In this document: positions 1 through 9,437 of the stretch, piece by piece
Numbering within the stretch: position 1 is the stretch's first letter
Layout: every line of letters begins with the position of its first letter
Assembly: GCA_964408795.1 (NCBI GenBank)
Contig: CAYPAW010000085.1
Coordinates: 1-64,000 of the forward strand
DNA: 64,000 nt
From: JABMQB01 sp964408795
GTDB taxonomy: Bacteria > Bacteroidota > Bacteroidia > Bacteroidales > Prolixibacteraceae
Direction: 5' to 3'
The notes under the pieces: model-generated
Seen by the model: the letters and a program-made list of their open reading frames with translations, nothing else
Database searches by the model: none
What the model was told of the DNA's origin: nothing
Position numbers and translations under genes: made by a program

Positions 1-920
1 CTGTTTTCCGGAACAGGGATTCCCTTTTCAAGGGTGAACACATAGAGCAGAACTCCCAGGCACAGGAAAAGAAAGACAGTTGCCAGGAAGGATAAACTAA
101 AAACGATCATGTTTTTCTGTGCTTCTTTCCTGTTTTTACAGGTGAGGTTTTTCTGCATCATATCCTGATCCATGCCCACAATCACCACGGTTATAAACAT
201 ACCGGCAAAAAACTGTTTGAAAAAATTATTGCCTGATTTCCATTCCCAGGTAAACAGATCGGAGTATGGATGGGCCTCTACAGCCTGTATCGTCTCCTTC
301 AGATTCCAGCCCAGGGAACGCGTAATGGCTAAAAGGGTAAATATGACAGCAAATATCAGGAACAGGGTCTGTAAGGTATCGGTCCATACAATGGTCTTGA
401 TCCCTCCCCGGAAGGTGTAGATCCAGATGAGCACGATGCTGACGAGTACGGTAATTCCAAATGGAATCTGAAAGGAATCGAAAATAGCGATCTGCAGAAC
501 CCCGGCAACCAGGTACAACCGGAAGGAAGCTCCGATAAGTTTGGATATCAGAAAAAAGAAAGACCCGGTTTTGTAAGACCTGAGCCCAAAGCGTTGTTCA
601 AGAAAAGAATAAATAGAAACCAGTTCGAGGCGGTAATACAAAGGAATTAATACTTTTGCAACCAACCCATATCCCACCACATTGCCAAAAACAAACTGCA
701 GGTAAGAAAAAGCCGAATTCCCCACCTCCCCGGGAACAGAGATGAAGGTGACTCCTGAAAGGGTAGCTCCCACCATCCCGAAGGCAACCACAAACCAGGG
801 GGATTTCCTGTTGGCATTAAAAAATGTATCATTGTCCGTTTTCCGGGAGGTCACCCAGGATATGCCGAGAAGGATCCCAAAATAACCAAGAACAAGAAAC
901 AGGGCGCTGTAAGGATTCAT
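1..920 (-). CDS. Sodium:solute symporter family transporter, 3' part missing
   Basis: Reading the complement from the ATG at 920 gives an open frame of about 306 codons that runs off the left edge of the window. The protein begins MNPYSALFLVLGYFGIL and is a chain of hydrophobic helices. The segments GMVGATLSGVTFISVPGEVG and YTFRGGIKTIVWTDTLQ are typical of the SSS (sodium:solute symporter) family. The start codon overlaps the stop of the upstream namZ gene (ATGA), so the two are translationally coupled. In Tannerella the MurNAc importer MurT belongs to this family, so N-acetylmuramic acid or a related sugar is the inferred substrate. The family call is firm. The substrate is an inference from the neighbouring gene. 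Confidence 0.9.
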   Translation of the reverse strand, partial: MNPYSALFLVLGYFGILLGISWVTSRKTDNDTFFNANRKSPWFVVAFGMVGATLSGVTFISVPGEVGNSAFSYLQFVFGNVVGYGLVAKVLIPLYYRLELVSIYSFLEQRFGLRSYKTGSFFFLISKLIGASFRLYLVAGVLQIAIFDSFQIPFGITVLVSIVLIWIYTFRGGIKTIVWTDTLQTLFLIFAVIFTLLAITRSLGWNLKETIQAVEAHPYSDLFTWEWKSGNNFFKQFFAGMFITVVIVGMDQDMMQKNLTCKNRKEAQKNMIVFSLSFLATVFLFLCLGVLLYVFTLEKGIPVPEN

Positions 921-2089
921 GAGGAAGTAAAATCGGGATAAAGAAGATATTTCGTTCTGATTTTTTTGTATTGTTTCAAATCGGACCGGAAGAGTGCTGC
1001 GATTTCCTGTTCACTCATTCCTTTACGGATAGCTCGGATCAACCGGTCATCTCCGGAAAGAAGGTTGAGCCAGTTTTCACGTACCAAAAATTCCGATTCC
1101 TTCTCAAACCGATGATAATATTTCAGAAAGTAGCTTAGCGTGAAGCGTGGAATGTCCTTCACTTTTCTCAGATCCTCGCCGTAACACATGATACCTTCCT
1201 GTGTGGGATTCAAAGCTACCCCGGGAATATCTACCGGCGTAAAAGAAAAGGAGCCGAACCGCTTATCGGGATAACCAATTACCTGAAACGGGAAAGGGGT
1301 TCCTCTTCCGATGCTGACGCTGGTCGCTTCAAAAAAGCAGAGCGACGGGTAAAGCCGGATAGCCCGGTCATTGGGTAGATTGGGTGAAGGAGGGACAGGA
1401 ACCGAATAACGGGTGTCGTGGGTATATCCTTGAACGGGAATCACGGTAATTTCGCATGCTCTGTCTGCATTGTGCCATTTCTCTCCCTCGATCATCAGAG
1501 CCATTTCCCCGAAGGTACACCCATGAACCACCGGCACCGGATCCATTCCCACAAACGACCGATATGCTTCTTTTAAGACTGGTCCTGCAAGATAGTCTCC
1601 ATTGGGATTCGGCCGGTCAAGAACGATCAAAGGAATGCTGTTTTCAGCACATGCCTCCACAATGTAGTGCAAGGTGGAAAGATAGGTATAAAAACGGCAT
1701 CCCACATCCTGAATATCAAAAACCAGGACATCAATGTTTTCAAGTTGTTCTTTGGTAGGTTTTTGGCTGCTTCCATAAATCGAAAAGATTGGAACTCCTG
1801 TTTGAAGATCCCGGTCGTTATGGATCTCCTCACCGGCAGAAGCTTCTCCCCGGAAACCATGCTCAGGAGCATAAACGGCTCCCACCGAAATGTTTTGTGA
1901 GATCAGAAAATCCAAAAGGTGTGTTTGGTGAACCCGGGAAGTATGATTTGCTACCAACCCAACGCGTTTGTTCCTCAACAAGTCCAGATAGGCCTCAGGT
2001 TGTTCAGCCCCCACTCGTAGATCTGCTTCCTGAGCATAACAACATACATCCATGATCAGGAAAATAAAAATTGTCCAGAATTTCTTCAT
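917..2089 (-). CDS. namZ: NamZ-type exo-beta-N-acetylmuramidase (DUF1343)
   Basis: A 390-residue protein with an N-terminal signal peptide (about residues 1-20, hydrophobic FWTIFIFLIMDV). It carries the DUF1343 signatures PEHGFRGE (75-82), FDIQDVGCRFYTY (124-136) and LDRPNPNG (157-164). Characterised NamZ enzymes remove terminal MurNAc from the non-reducing end of peptide-free peptidoglycan glycans. The signal peptide places it outside the cytoplasm. The coupled downstream symporter is the natural importer of the product. The gene is divergent from the NagZ-like fusion at 2164, which would remove the alternating GlcNAc. Length and motifs are normal for the family. I infer MurNAc release from muropeptides or denuded strands; activity has not been shown for this protein. 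Confidence 0.9.
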   Translation of the reverse strand: MKKFWTIFIFLIMDVCCYAQEADLRVGAEQPEAYLDLLRNKRVGLVANHTSRVHQTHLLDFLISQNISVGAVYAPEHGFRGEASAGEEIHNDRDLQTGVPIFSIYGSSQKPTKEQLENIDVLVFDIQDVGCRFYTYLSTLHYIVEACAENSIPLIVLDRPNPNGDYLAGPVLKEAYRSFVGMDPVPVVHGCTFGEMALMIEGEKWHNADRACEITVIPVQGYTHDTRYSVPVPPSPNLPNDRAIRLYPSLCFFEATSVSIGRGTPFPFQVIGYPDKRFGSFSFTPVDIPGVALNPTQEGIMCYGEDLRKVKDIPRFTLSYFLKYYHRFEKESEFLVRENWLNLLSGDDRLIRAIRKGMSEQEIAALFRSDLKQYKKIRTKYLLYPDFTSS

Positions 2090-2163
2090 GAAAGTGCTTT
2101 TTGCTCTATATCTTTACGAAGATACCATAAATTACCAGTAGCCATGCTCAAATAAACAAAAAA

Positions 2164-5136
2164 ATGGTCCTTCTGTCTACGCGTACGAATCAGCTGTTTT
2201 GTCTTCTGTGGATCTTTTTTGCAGGCCTTACCTGCAGTCATGCCACCCAACCCCCTTTTCTTTCGTTTATGGAGGATGAATGGGTGCTTTCAGAACTGAA
2301 AGAATTGACCCTGGAGGAAAAAATCGGTCAGCTGATTATGGTTACAGCCTACCCCAACCAGGGGGAGATACACAAACAAGCGCTTCTACGCATCATCAAA
2401 AAATACAAACCGGGAGGGGTTTTGATCATGGAAGGATCGCCTCACCGGACCGCCTCTCTGATCAATGCATTGCAAAAAGCATCCCCCGTTCCTTTGTTGA
2501 TCGCGGTTGATGGCGAAACGGGCCTCGGGTTCAGACTCGACAGTGCGATAAACTACCCTCCTGCCCAGGCCTTAGGGGCAGTGAACAATGTCCGTTTGCT
2601 CTACGATATGGGTATCGATATTGGAAGCCAGTGCAAAGAGGCCGGGATTCATATCAATTTTGCTCCGGTAGCGGATATCAACATCCATCCGGACCATCCC
2701 GTAATTAATTCCCGGTCTTTTGGTGAGAACCCGCTCAATGTTGCTGCCAAAGCGACAGCATTTTCCCGGGGTTTGCAGGATGCCGGTATATTAGCGGTAG
2801 CCAAACATTTTCCGGGGCATGGCGATACCTATACCGATTCCCACCAAACCTTACCAACCCTTTACAAGTCGAAAAAATCAATTGACAGCATGGAAGCCTA
2901 TCCCTTCAAAGAACTGATTCACAGTGGTGTAGGAGGAATTATGACCGGGCACCTCCATGTTTCTGCCTTCGATTCAGCAAGAATCCCGGCCTCATTGTCA
3001 TCCAACATCATCCGCCTTTATCTCAGGGAATCGCTTGCCTTTGAAGGCCTGGTGATTACCGATGCCATGAATATGAAAGGAGTAGGGCATCCTCCCGGAA
3101 CAGCAGAACTGATGGCCCTCAAGGCAGGCAATGATATGGTTGAATTTGTCCCGGATCTGGAAAATACCCTTTCAACACTGAGGCAGGCCCTCCGGACAGG
3201 AGCACTCGAAGGAAGCGAAATTGAACAAAAATGCCAAAGGGTACTCGCATTGAAACGCTGGTGCGGGTTGGATTCCTGGAAACCTACAGATCCCGGAACA
3301 CTGGCCAACCGCATAAACCAGCCTCTGCATGAAGTACGCCTGCGAAAACTTATTGAAAGCTCTCTGACCGTATTAACAAACAATCACGTCCTCCCCCTCG
3401 CAGGGCTCGACACACTAAAAATTGCTTCCGTAGCCATCGGAGTGGATACCCTCACACCCTTTCAGAAAATGTTGGGAAAATATACCGAAGTAGAACATTT
3501 TACGATTTCAAAAAATGCATCTCCGGAGGCCTTGATAAAACTCCGGAACGACCTGAGACCTTATAATCTGGTTCTTGCAGGCATCCTGGGAGTCGCAGGA
3601 TTTCCCGCTCAGAACTACGGAATCACAGCCAACCAGAGAGAAGCAGCCCGGATTGTCTCCTCCCAAAGGTCCGTTTTTGTTTTTTTTGGCAATGCCTATG
3701 CATTGCGGTTTTTTGATCATTTAGAAAAAACCTCCGGACTGGTTATGGCCTATGAAGCCTCCCGGCTGACCCAGGAACTTTCAGCGCAGCTGCTTTTTGG
3801 GGCGATCGATGCTTCGGGAAGGCTCCCGGTAACCATCAACGAATACTTCAAAGAAGGAGATGGACTTCCGGTAAAAAACACAGGACGTTTAAAATATACC
3901 CTTCCCGAAGAAACAGGAATCTCATCCCGGAAATTAACCCAACGAATCGACTCCATAGCCAACCTGGGTATCGACTCCATGGCCTACCCCGGATGTCAGG
4001 TTTTAATTGCCCATAAAGGAAAAGTTATTTTCCATAAATGTTACGGATTCCTCACCTATAAGAAGGAAATACCGGTTTCGCACGATTTGATTTACGACTG
4101 GGCTTCGGTAACCAAAATTACCGGTCCCCTGCCTGCCTTAATGAAATTGAACGCGGAAGGGAAATTTGATCTGGATAAACCCCTAAGCGCCTATTGGCCT
4201 GATTTTATCGGGTCCAACAAAGAAACGATTAAAATACGGGATATCCTGGCCCATCAGGGCCGCCTTCAGGACTGGATACCTTATTGGCGGTCAACCTTAA
4301 AACGAAACGGAAAACTAAAATCCACGATTTTTCGAACCTCTCCTGTCCGGAATTTTTCCTTCCGGGTATCTTCAAAACTCTATATGAACTGGAATTACCG
4401 GAAAAATATTTTTGACGCAATCAGGGAATCCCCCTTGTTGAAAAAAAAGGAATATGTATATTCTGATTTGGGTTTTTACCTTTTCCCCTCCATCATTTCA
4501 TCCCTTACAGGCAAAGATTACGAAACATACCTCAAAGAGACTTTTTATCACCCGCTGGGAGCCTATACCATTCTGTATAATCCATACATATGTTTTCCAA
4601 CGGAGAGGATTGTCCCCACAGAGTATGATGATTTTTTCAGAAGTGAACTTTTACAGGGATATGTGCATGATGAAGGAGCGGCTATGATGGGAGGAGTATC
4701 GGGGCATGCCGGTTTGTTCGGAACAGCCAACGACCTGGCCAAGCTGATGCAAATGTATTTACAGAAAGGATGGTACGGAGCCGTGCGGTACCTTCCCGAA
4801 GAGACGGTCAACGAATTTACCCGGTGCCAGTTCCCGGAAAATGACAACCGGCGGGGCCTGGGCTTTGACAAACCCTATATCGACAACCATAAAAAAGAAC
4901 TGAAAGATGCTTACCCGGCCGTAGATGCCAGTGAAAACAGCTTCGGACACAGTGGCTATACAGGAATCTTTACCTGGGCAGATCCCGATAATCAACTTCT
5001 CTATATTTTCTTTTCCAATCGCGTATACCCTACCCGGGAAAATTCCCGGCTCTTTGACCTGAATATACGCCCTGCCATGCACCAGGCAATTTACGATTGT
5101 ATAAAAGAGGGATGCCTATTAAAAAATGTTAATTAA
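2164..5136 (+). CDS. GH3 beta-N-acetylglucosaminidase (NagZ-like) fused to a beta-lactamase-family serine hydrolase
   Basis: A 990-residue exported protein (hydrophobic leader, residues 10-25). The GH3 domain (about 45-370) has the NagZ loop KHFPGHGDT (214-222) followed by DSH (225-227), and the nucleophile motif ITDAMNMKG with D300. A GH3 C-terminal-like domain follows (about 395-560). The last third (about 585-985) is a class C beta-lactamase/DD-peptidase fold with S648-V-T-K651, Y766-S-D768 and GHSG (928-931) as the three active-site motifs. NagZ enzymes remove GlcNAc from muropeptides. The serine hydrolase half could act on stem peptides or an amide bond, which is an inference. A fused glucosaminidase and peptidase in a 73-bp divergent pair with namZ points to extracytoplasmic muropeptide breakdown. 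A possible -7 element TATCTTTA lies at 2109-2116. Confidence 0.9.
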   Translation: MVLLSTRTNQLFCLLWIFFAGLTCSHATQPPFLSFMEDEWVLSELKELTLEEKIGQLIMVTAYPNQGEIHKQALLRIIKKYKPGGVLIMEGSPHRTASLINALQKASPVPLLIAVDGETGLGFRLDSAINYPPAQALGAVNNVRLLYDMGIDIGSQCKEAGIHINFAPVADINIHPDHPVINSRSFGENPLNVAAKATAFSRGLQDAGILAVAKHFPGHGDTYTDSHQTLPTLYKSKKSIDSMEAYPFKELIHSGVGGIMTGHLHVSAFDSARIPASLSSNIIRLYLRESLAFEGLVITDAMNMKGVGHPPGTAELMALKAGNDMVEFVPDLENTLSTLRQALRTGALEGSEIEQKCQRVLALKRWCGLDSWKPTDPGTLANRINQPLHEVRLRKLIESSLTVLTNNHVLPLAGLDTLKIASVAIGVDTLTPFQKMLGKYTEVEHFTISKNASPEALIKLRNDLRPYNLVLAGILGVAGFPAQNYGITANQREAARIVSSQRSVFVFFGNAYALRFFDHLEKTSGLVMAYEASRLTQELSAQLLFGAIDASGRLPVTINEYFKEGDGLPVKNTGRLKYTLPEETGISSRKLTQRIDSIANLGIDSMAYPGCQVLIAHKGKVIFHKCYGFLTYKKEIPVSHDLIYDWASVTKITGPLPALMKLNAEGKFDLDKPLSAYWPDFIGSNKETIKIRDILAHQGRLQDWIPYWRSTLKRNGKLKSTIFRTSPVRNFSFRVSSKLYMNWNYRKNIFDAIRESPLLKKKEYVYSDLGFYLFPSIISSLTGKDYETYLKETFYHPLGAYTILYNPYICFPTERIVPTEYDDFFRSELLQGYVHDEGAAMMGGVSGHAGLFGTANDLAKLMQMYLQKGWYGAVRYLPEETVNEFTRCQFPENDNRRGLGFDKPYIDNHKKELKDAYPAVDASENSFGHSGYTGIFTWADPDNQLLYIFFSNRVYPTRENSRLFDLNIRPAMHQAIYDCIKEGCLLKNVN

Positions 5137-5372
5137 TGCAAGTGGAAAAACACGGATAGATTGCTTAATCAATTAGTATACAAATTGTTATTGAAACAAC
5201 CATACCCTTGGAAAGGACATTCCATGGCAGAGCATGAATTTAAAAATCTTTATCCCTTACAAATCTCTTTTTTAATTCGTAATTTTACCCTTTACAAAAT
5301 GTATGAACCCGGATGATGCATGAATCATTTCGATCAAAAAACGTATTATTATAAATGTTAAAAGCTATGCAA

Positions 5373-5624
5373 ATGAAAATCACCTTTAATGAGCTACGCA
5401 GAATTAAAGATAGCTTGCCTGACGGTTCCATAAAAAAGATTGCGCAGGAGTTTGATGTATCTGAGGAAACTGTCAGGAATTATTTCGGAGGCGCAAATTA
5501 TGAAAACGGAAAAGCTGTTGGCATCCATATGGAACCAGGCCCAAACGGAGGCATTGTCCTTCTTGATGATACCACCATCCTTGAAAGAGCCCAGGAAATC
5601 CTGGCTCACGAAACAACCCAATAA
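5373..5624 (+). CDS. Small helix-turn-helix DNA-binding protein
   Basis: The frame is open from an ATG at 5355 (89 aa), but the conserved part starts MKITFNELRRIKDSLPDG, so I favour the ATG at 5373 (83 aa). Residues about 10-40 form a helix-turn-helix (IKKIAQEFDVSEETVRNYF). A glycine-rich patch follows (HMEPGPNGGIVLLDD) and a short helix closes the protein. Similar short HTH proteins occur widely as single genes in Bacteroidota. I know no experimentally established target. It stands alone, with 236 bp before it and no partner after it. A regulator or nucleoid-associated role is an inference from the HTH alone. Confidence 0.7.
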   Translation: MKITFNELRRIKDSLPDGSIKKIAQEFDVSEETVRNYFGGANYENGKAVGIHMEPGPNGGIVLLDDTTILERAQEILAHETTQ

Positions 5625-5780
5625 GAAACCAGGGGAAAACTCAACTTCTGTCAGAACAAGCTGAACTTTTTATCAAAAGCAGACCAACCAAACCCACCAG
5701 AAACATTCCCGGGCTACTTCCTGAACAGCAAAAGGTTCTCGCATCAGCATCTCCGGAGATGCATGCAGAAATTTCACCTG

Positions 5781-6200
5781 TCAGGTGCGAATCGGTGATT
5801 CAATCCGTCGGAAGAATGCAAAAACGATGATTTTTCCAAAGGGGTCTTTTTTCAGTAGTTTAAGGATTCCTTTGTCCATGGCATATTGAAACTCCACCTG
5901 TTCTCTGAAATCATCCGAATGCATCAGAGTCACAAAATTTCTCGATTTACTCCACCTCCCCGATTGAAGATCCTGAACCAACGGTATTTCCAAATTGGAT
6001 GAAGTGCTGTATTGGCCTTCCTCCTGAAACGTTAGTTCCCAGACATGATTTTCAGAAACAATCTGATTCTCTTTATAATGGAACAGATTTTTCCCGGATT
6101 CGGTATAATATTCAGCCAGTTTCCACCTGCCGAGAAGGGAGTGATTCAATTTATAGGCTGCCAGTTTTTGTCTTGCTGATTGCACGAATCTATTGAACAT
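5781..6200 (-). CDS. Hypothetical protein, lipocalin-like beta-rich
   Basis: 139 residues without a clear signal peptide. After a basic helix (MFNRFVQSARQKLAAYKLNHSL) the protein reads as a beta-rich domain. It has a GRWKLAEYY start, a WELTFQEEGQY strand, a second GRWSKSRNFVTL repeat and a closing KIIVFAFFRRIE strand. This pattern resembles small lipocalin-like or YkuD-unrelated Bacteroidota proteins, but I do not recognise the family with certainty. It is monocistronic, convergent with the small HTH gene and upstream of nothing obvious. The function is unknown. Confidence 0.55.
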   Translation of the reverse strand: MFNRFVQSARQKLAAYKLNHSLLGRWKLAEYYTESGKNLFHYKENQIVSENHVWELTFQEEGQYSTSSNLEIPLVQDLQSGRWSKSRNFVTLMHSDDFREQVEFQYAMDKGILKLLKKDPFGKIIVFAFFRRIESPIRT

Positions 6201-6390
6201 TGCCCGTTGTTTTTATCCTTTGTATGGCCAACATCATTTGGTTTAGACTTCGGATAGGCTTCATGGTTTAAGGATCATTCCCTGTTAAATGAAAGCAGGG
6301 CTGTGAGTTTGCACTGATCGAGGAACCGGCATCAAACGAAAAGTACCTGAGTGCAAAGCATTTATTTTGCATGGTATTTCATCAGTCCGG

Positions 6391-7047
6391 TTATTCATCC
6401 AGGGAAGTCAGGCCACTTCGTATCGCGTATTTGGTCAGTTCAGGAATGGTAAACATGTTGAGTTTCCGCATGATATTGCTTCGGTGTGATTCAACCGTTT
6501 TCACACTTACAAAGAGTTGTTCGGCAATGCTTTTGGTAGAATTCCCCTCTGCGATTAATTGCAAAACTTCTTTCTCCCGGATAGTCAATTGTTCCCCCGG
6601 TACTTCCTCCGGATTGGTTTTAATGTTTGATACGTAATCCCTAACCAGGACATCCGTAATTTCCCGGCTGAGGAAGGTATGTTTGGCATGGACCGATTGA
6701 ATGGCATCGTATAATTCGTCAAAGGCACAATCTTTCAACAGATACCCTGAAGTACCGGCTTTAAACATACCCGTAACAAATTCCTTCCCGCTATGGGATG
6801 ACAAGGCAATAACCCGTGTTTCCGGATGGTCATGAACGATCATCCGGGTAGCTTCAATGCCATTCAGATCAGGCATTGCCACATCCATGATCACGATATC
6901 GGGTTTCAGTTTATCTACCAGCGAAAGGGCCTGACGGCCGTTTTCTGCTTCACCAATTACCCGGATATTGGATTTATCCTTTAGCAAAAAACGCAACCCT
7001 TCGCGCATGATTTTATGGTCATCAACAAGCAGAATTTTTATTTCCAT
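6391..7047 (-). CDS. NarL/FixJ-type response regulator
   Basis: 218 residues: receiver domain (about 1-120) with acidic pocket VDDHK and phospho-acceptor D55 in IVIMDVAMPD, then a LuxR-type HTH (about 150-215) with REKEVLQLIAEGNSTKSIAEQL and VKTVESHRSNIMRKL. It is the cognate partner of the histidine kinase encoded 4 bp upstream in the same direction, so both are presumably made from one transcript. NarL-type regulators activate transcription after phosphorylation. The target genes cannot be read from the sequence. Phosphorylation of D55 by the upstream kinase is inferred from the gene arrangement. Confidence 0.93.
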   Translation of the reverse strand: MEIKILLVDDHKIMREGLRFLLKDKSNIRVIGEAENGRQALSLVDKLKPDIVIMDVAMPDLNGIEATRMIVHDHPETRVIALSSHSGKEFVTGMFKAGTSGYLLKDCAFDELYDAIQSVHAKHTFLSREITDVLVRDYVSNIKTNPEEVPGEQLTIREKEVLQLIAEGNSTKSIAEQLFVSVKTVESHRSNIMRKLNMFTIPELTKYAIRSGLTSLDE

Positions 7048-7051
7048 TCCA

Positions 7052-8869
7052 TTAATCCATTACAGGAATTGTAATATACACTCTGGTTCCTTTATTTATA
7101 TCTGAATCAACGGTAAGCGTTCCGTCAAAATACTCCAATCGTTCTCGGAGACTGAATAATCCGATACCGGCGGTTTTTTGGGGTTTTTCCGGATTAAATC
7201 CTTTTCCATCGTCACTCACCAGGATATTCAGGCATTTCCCATCCATATTCAAAAGCACCGAAACGTTTTCAGCCCGTGCATGTTTCACCGTATTGTTCAA
7301 CAACTCGCTCACCGCTCTGAACAATAAAATTAATAAATCTTCCTGAATATTGGGCAATTCATGGGTAATTTCCAATTGCGTTTTTATTTTGCTTCCGCTT
7401 GCGATCTGCTCCAGTTTCCAATCGACAGCAGCGGCCAATCCGAGTTCGTACAATACCGGAGGGCTCAATTCATAGGTCAGCGACCGGGAACTTTTAATGG
7501 CCTGGGTTATATACCCTTCCATTTCTGCCAGATGGCTATTAATTTCAGCATCCTGGTTCATGCTTTTCACGGCCGACAGTTTGATGCGTACCATGGCCAG
7601 GGTTTGCCCCAGGTCATCGTGCAGGTCGACGGCTATTCTCCGGCGTTCTTTTTCTTCAGCAAGATTTAATTCGGAGGCCATGGATCGGAGATTCTGCTGA
7701 TATTCCCGGATGGCCTTTTCTGCATTTTTCCGTTCTGTAATGTCTTTGATGATGGAGATGACTCCTTCGGCGCGGCCTTTGTTATCGGTAATCAACGAGC
7801 TGCTGATCTCGCCATAAAATCCGGAGCTTCCTTTCCGGTTCATCACATAAAAGATATCGTGCAGGGTTCCTTCATCCAACAATCTACGCATCTTCGCATC
7901 AATTCTTTTATGGTACTCCGGAGCCACGAGATCTTTAAACTTCTTTCCAAGCAAAGCGGATGCATTCTTGTAACCGAAAATACCGGCCGTATGCTGCGAT
8001 GCATATTTTATGGTTCCATCCATACCTGTTGTGATCACCGCATCCGGTGAAGCATCGACCATAATGCGGAATTTCTTCTCACTTTCCTGGAGGGCCTCTT
8101 CAGCCACTTTCCTTTGGGTAATATCTTCTCCAATGCTGGTAATCGAAACTGCCTGGTTCTTATTATCAAAATGAACCATATTGCTCCACGAAACCACCTT
8201 GCGTTCCCCTTTCCGGGTTAAGATCTCATACTCATAGGCCTGTGTGAAACCCGGAGTATTCTTCATCTCGCTGTATCGTCTCCGGATTTTTCTTTTTAAC
8301 GGGGCCGGAACAAAAGCATCCACCCAATTCTTTCCTATCACCTCTTTCCGGTCCCACCCTGTCAACCGTAAAAAATAATCATTGGCAAACCGTATGTTCC
8401 CGTCTGTGTCCAACATAAGCCCTAAGAGATGGATGTTTTCAATAACCTTTCTGAATTTTTCTTCGCTCTCGATCAATTTGACTTCCAACTCTTTCCTGTA
8501 AATAGAATACCGGATTGAAAGCATTAACTGATCTGGATTAATCTTCCATTTGATCAGGTAATCCTGAACTCCCCGTTTCAGGGCCTCGATACCGGTTTGT
8601 TCATCATTGGTGCTGGTTAAAACGATGATCGGAAGATATTTGACCGCTTTCACCATTTCATCTACTGTGGTAAGGCCCTGACTGTCGGGCAGACCAAGAT
8701 CAGCGATGATTACGTCAAAAGAGTGACTCCGGATGGTGTGCAATGCCAGTCCCAGGGTTTCAGCCTTCATAATCTGAAAACCCCATTCACTGGAGGCAAG
8801 AAGCATTTTTTCGAATAAAAATGCATCCGCAGGATTATCTTCCACCAATAATATACGTAATGAATCCAT
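7052..8869 (-). CDS. Hybrid sensor histidine kinase: REC-PAS-PAS-HisKA_3-HATPase
   Basis: A cytoplasmic kinase of about 605 residues. The frame is open to 8896, but I prefer the internal ATG at 8869 (MDSLRILLVED), where the receiver domain begins. Counting from the longer start, the domains are REC (13-130, D66 in DVIIADLGLP), PAS (about 145-262), PAS (about 272-392), HisKA_3 dimerisation with H426 in AVDLHDDLGQT, and HATPase_c with N-box ELLNNTVKHA (531-540) and G-box DDGKGF (562-567). It has no transmembrane segment, so it reads a soluble signal or is controlled by phosphorylation of its own receiver. The response regulator follows 4 bp downstream. Confidence 0.9.
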   Translation of the reverse strand: MDSLRILLVEDNPADAFLFEKMLLASSEWGFQIMKAETLGLALHTIRSHSFDVIIADLGLPDSQGLTTVDEMVKAVKYLPIIVLTSTNDEQTGIEALKRGVQDYLIKWKINPDQLMLSIRYSIYRKELEVKLIESEEKFRKVIENIHLLGLMLDTDGNIRFANDYFLRLTGWDRKEVIGKNWVDAFVPAPLKRKIRRRYSEMKNTPGFTQAYEYEILTRKGERKVVSWSNMVHFDNKNQAVSITSIGEDITQRKVAEEALQESEKKFRIMVDASPDAVITTGMDGTIKYASQHTAGIFGYKNASALLGKKFKDLVAPEYHKRIDAKMRRLLDEGTLHDIFYVMNRKGSSGFYGEISSSLITDNKGRAEGVISIIKDITERKNAEKAIREYQQNLRSMASELNLAEEKERRRIAVDLHDDLGQTLAMVRIKLSAVKSMNQDAEINSHLAEMEGYITQAIKSSRSLTYELSPPVLYELGLAAAVDWKLEQIASGSKIKTQLEITHELPNIQEDLLILLFRAVSELLNNTVKHARAENVSVLLNMDGKCLNILVSDDGKGFNPEKPQKTAGIGLFSLRERLEYFDGTLTVDSDINKGTRVYITIPVMD

Positions 8870-8896
8870 GGTTATGTTGTGCTTTCCGGATAACAA

Positions 8897-9437
8897 TGAG
8901 GCCCTCCCTCCTTGAAAGATCTAGACCATCTGCCATCGATGTGAAACCATCACCGTATCATGCCCGTTTTATTGCTCTTACACTGTTCAGGGCCTTAAAA
9001 TTATCAAAAAAACAGTACACTCCCCCATAAATTGTATGGTTTATTCCGTATAAGGCAACCCCTCCTGTACTTCCTGATCCGGGGCATCACGGAAATGTAA
9101 CTCCAACGTAAGCTTTTAAAACTCATTCCGCCACAGACCTGCCCTCCGAATAATCGGAAGGCGAAATTGCGGGGATACGACCCTCCGACTTCGCCGGAAT
9201 TGTCCAACGTACAAAATTCAGTTCGCTTACTGCTAAAATTTGAGTATCACGAATAAACTACAAGTGGATTCCCGTTCATAGAACAACGCGTGTTTCCCTC
9301 AAAGCAATCCTTCAAATCCATACTTCTCAAGTCCAATGGTATCGATAATTCATTATCTTGCGATTTTTACAGTCCGCCAACAGGCCTAATAATTTAGACA
9401 AGGCAGATAGCTACCAACGGACCAGGAAAAGAGCAGG
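8897..9437. other. Gene-poor region of about 540 bp between the kinase and garK
   Basis: No frame here looks like a real protein. The centre is rich in short repeated words. CCCTCCGA occurs at 9143 and 9181, and GGCGAA (9160-9165) pairs with TTCGCC (9190-9195). A small inverted repeat, CCATA-AATTG-TATGG, lies at 9026-9040 and could be an operator or hairpin ahead of the kinase. Near the right end, TATCTTG (about 9356-9362) resembles a -7 element and may serve garK. I see nothing else that I can name. Confidence 0.4.
9141..9197. repeat. Short direct and inverted repeat cluster
   Basis: Two direct copies of CCCTCCGA (9143-9150, 9181-9188) lie around GGCGAA (9160-9165) and its reverse complement TTCGCC (9190-9195). 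The word CGGAAGG follows the first copy as an imperfect inverted partner. The arrangement looks like a small palindromic intergenic repeat. Its family and function are unknown. Confidence 0.35.

Noticed and set aside
172..420. Plus-strand frame of 82 codons at the left edge
   Set aside because: It is the antisense of the sodium:solute symporter, whose frame is open and shows family motifs.
9004..9207. Minus-strand frame of 67 codons in the gap before garK
   Set aside because: Its composition follows the short repeats of the region. There is no start signal or similarity to a known family.
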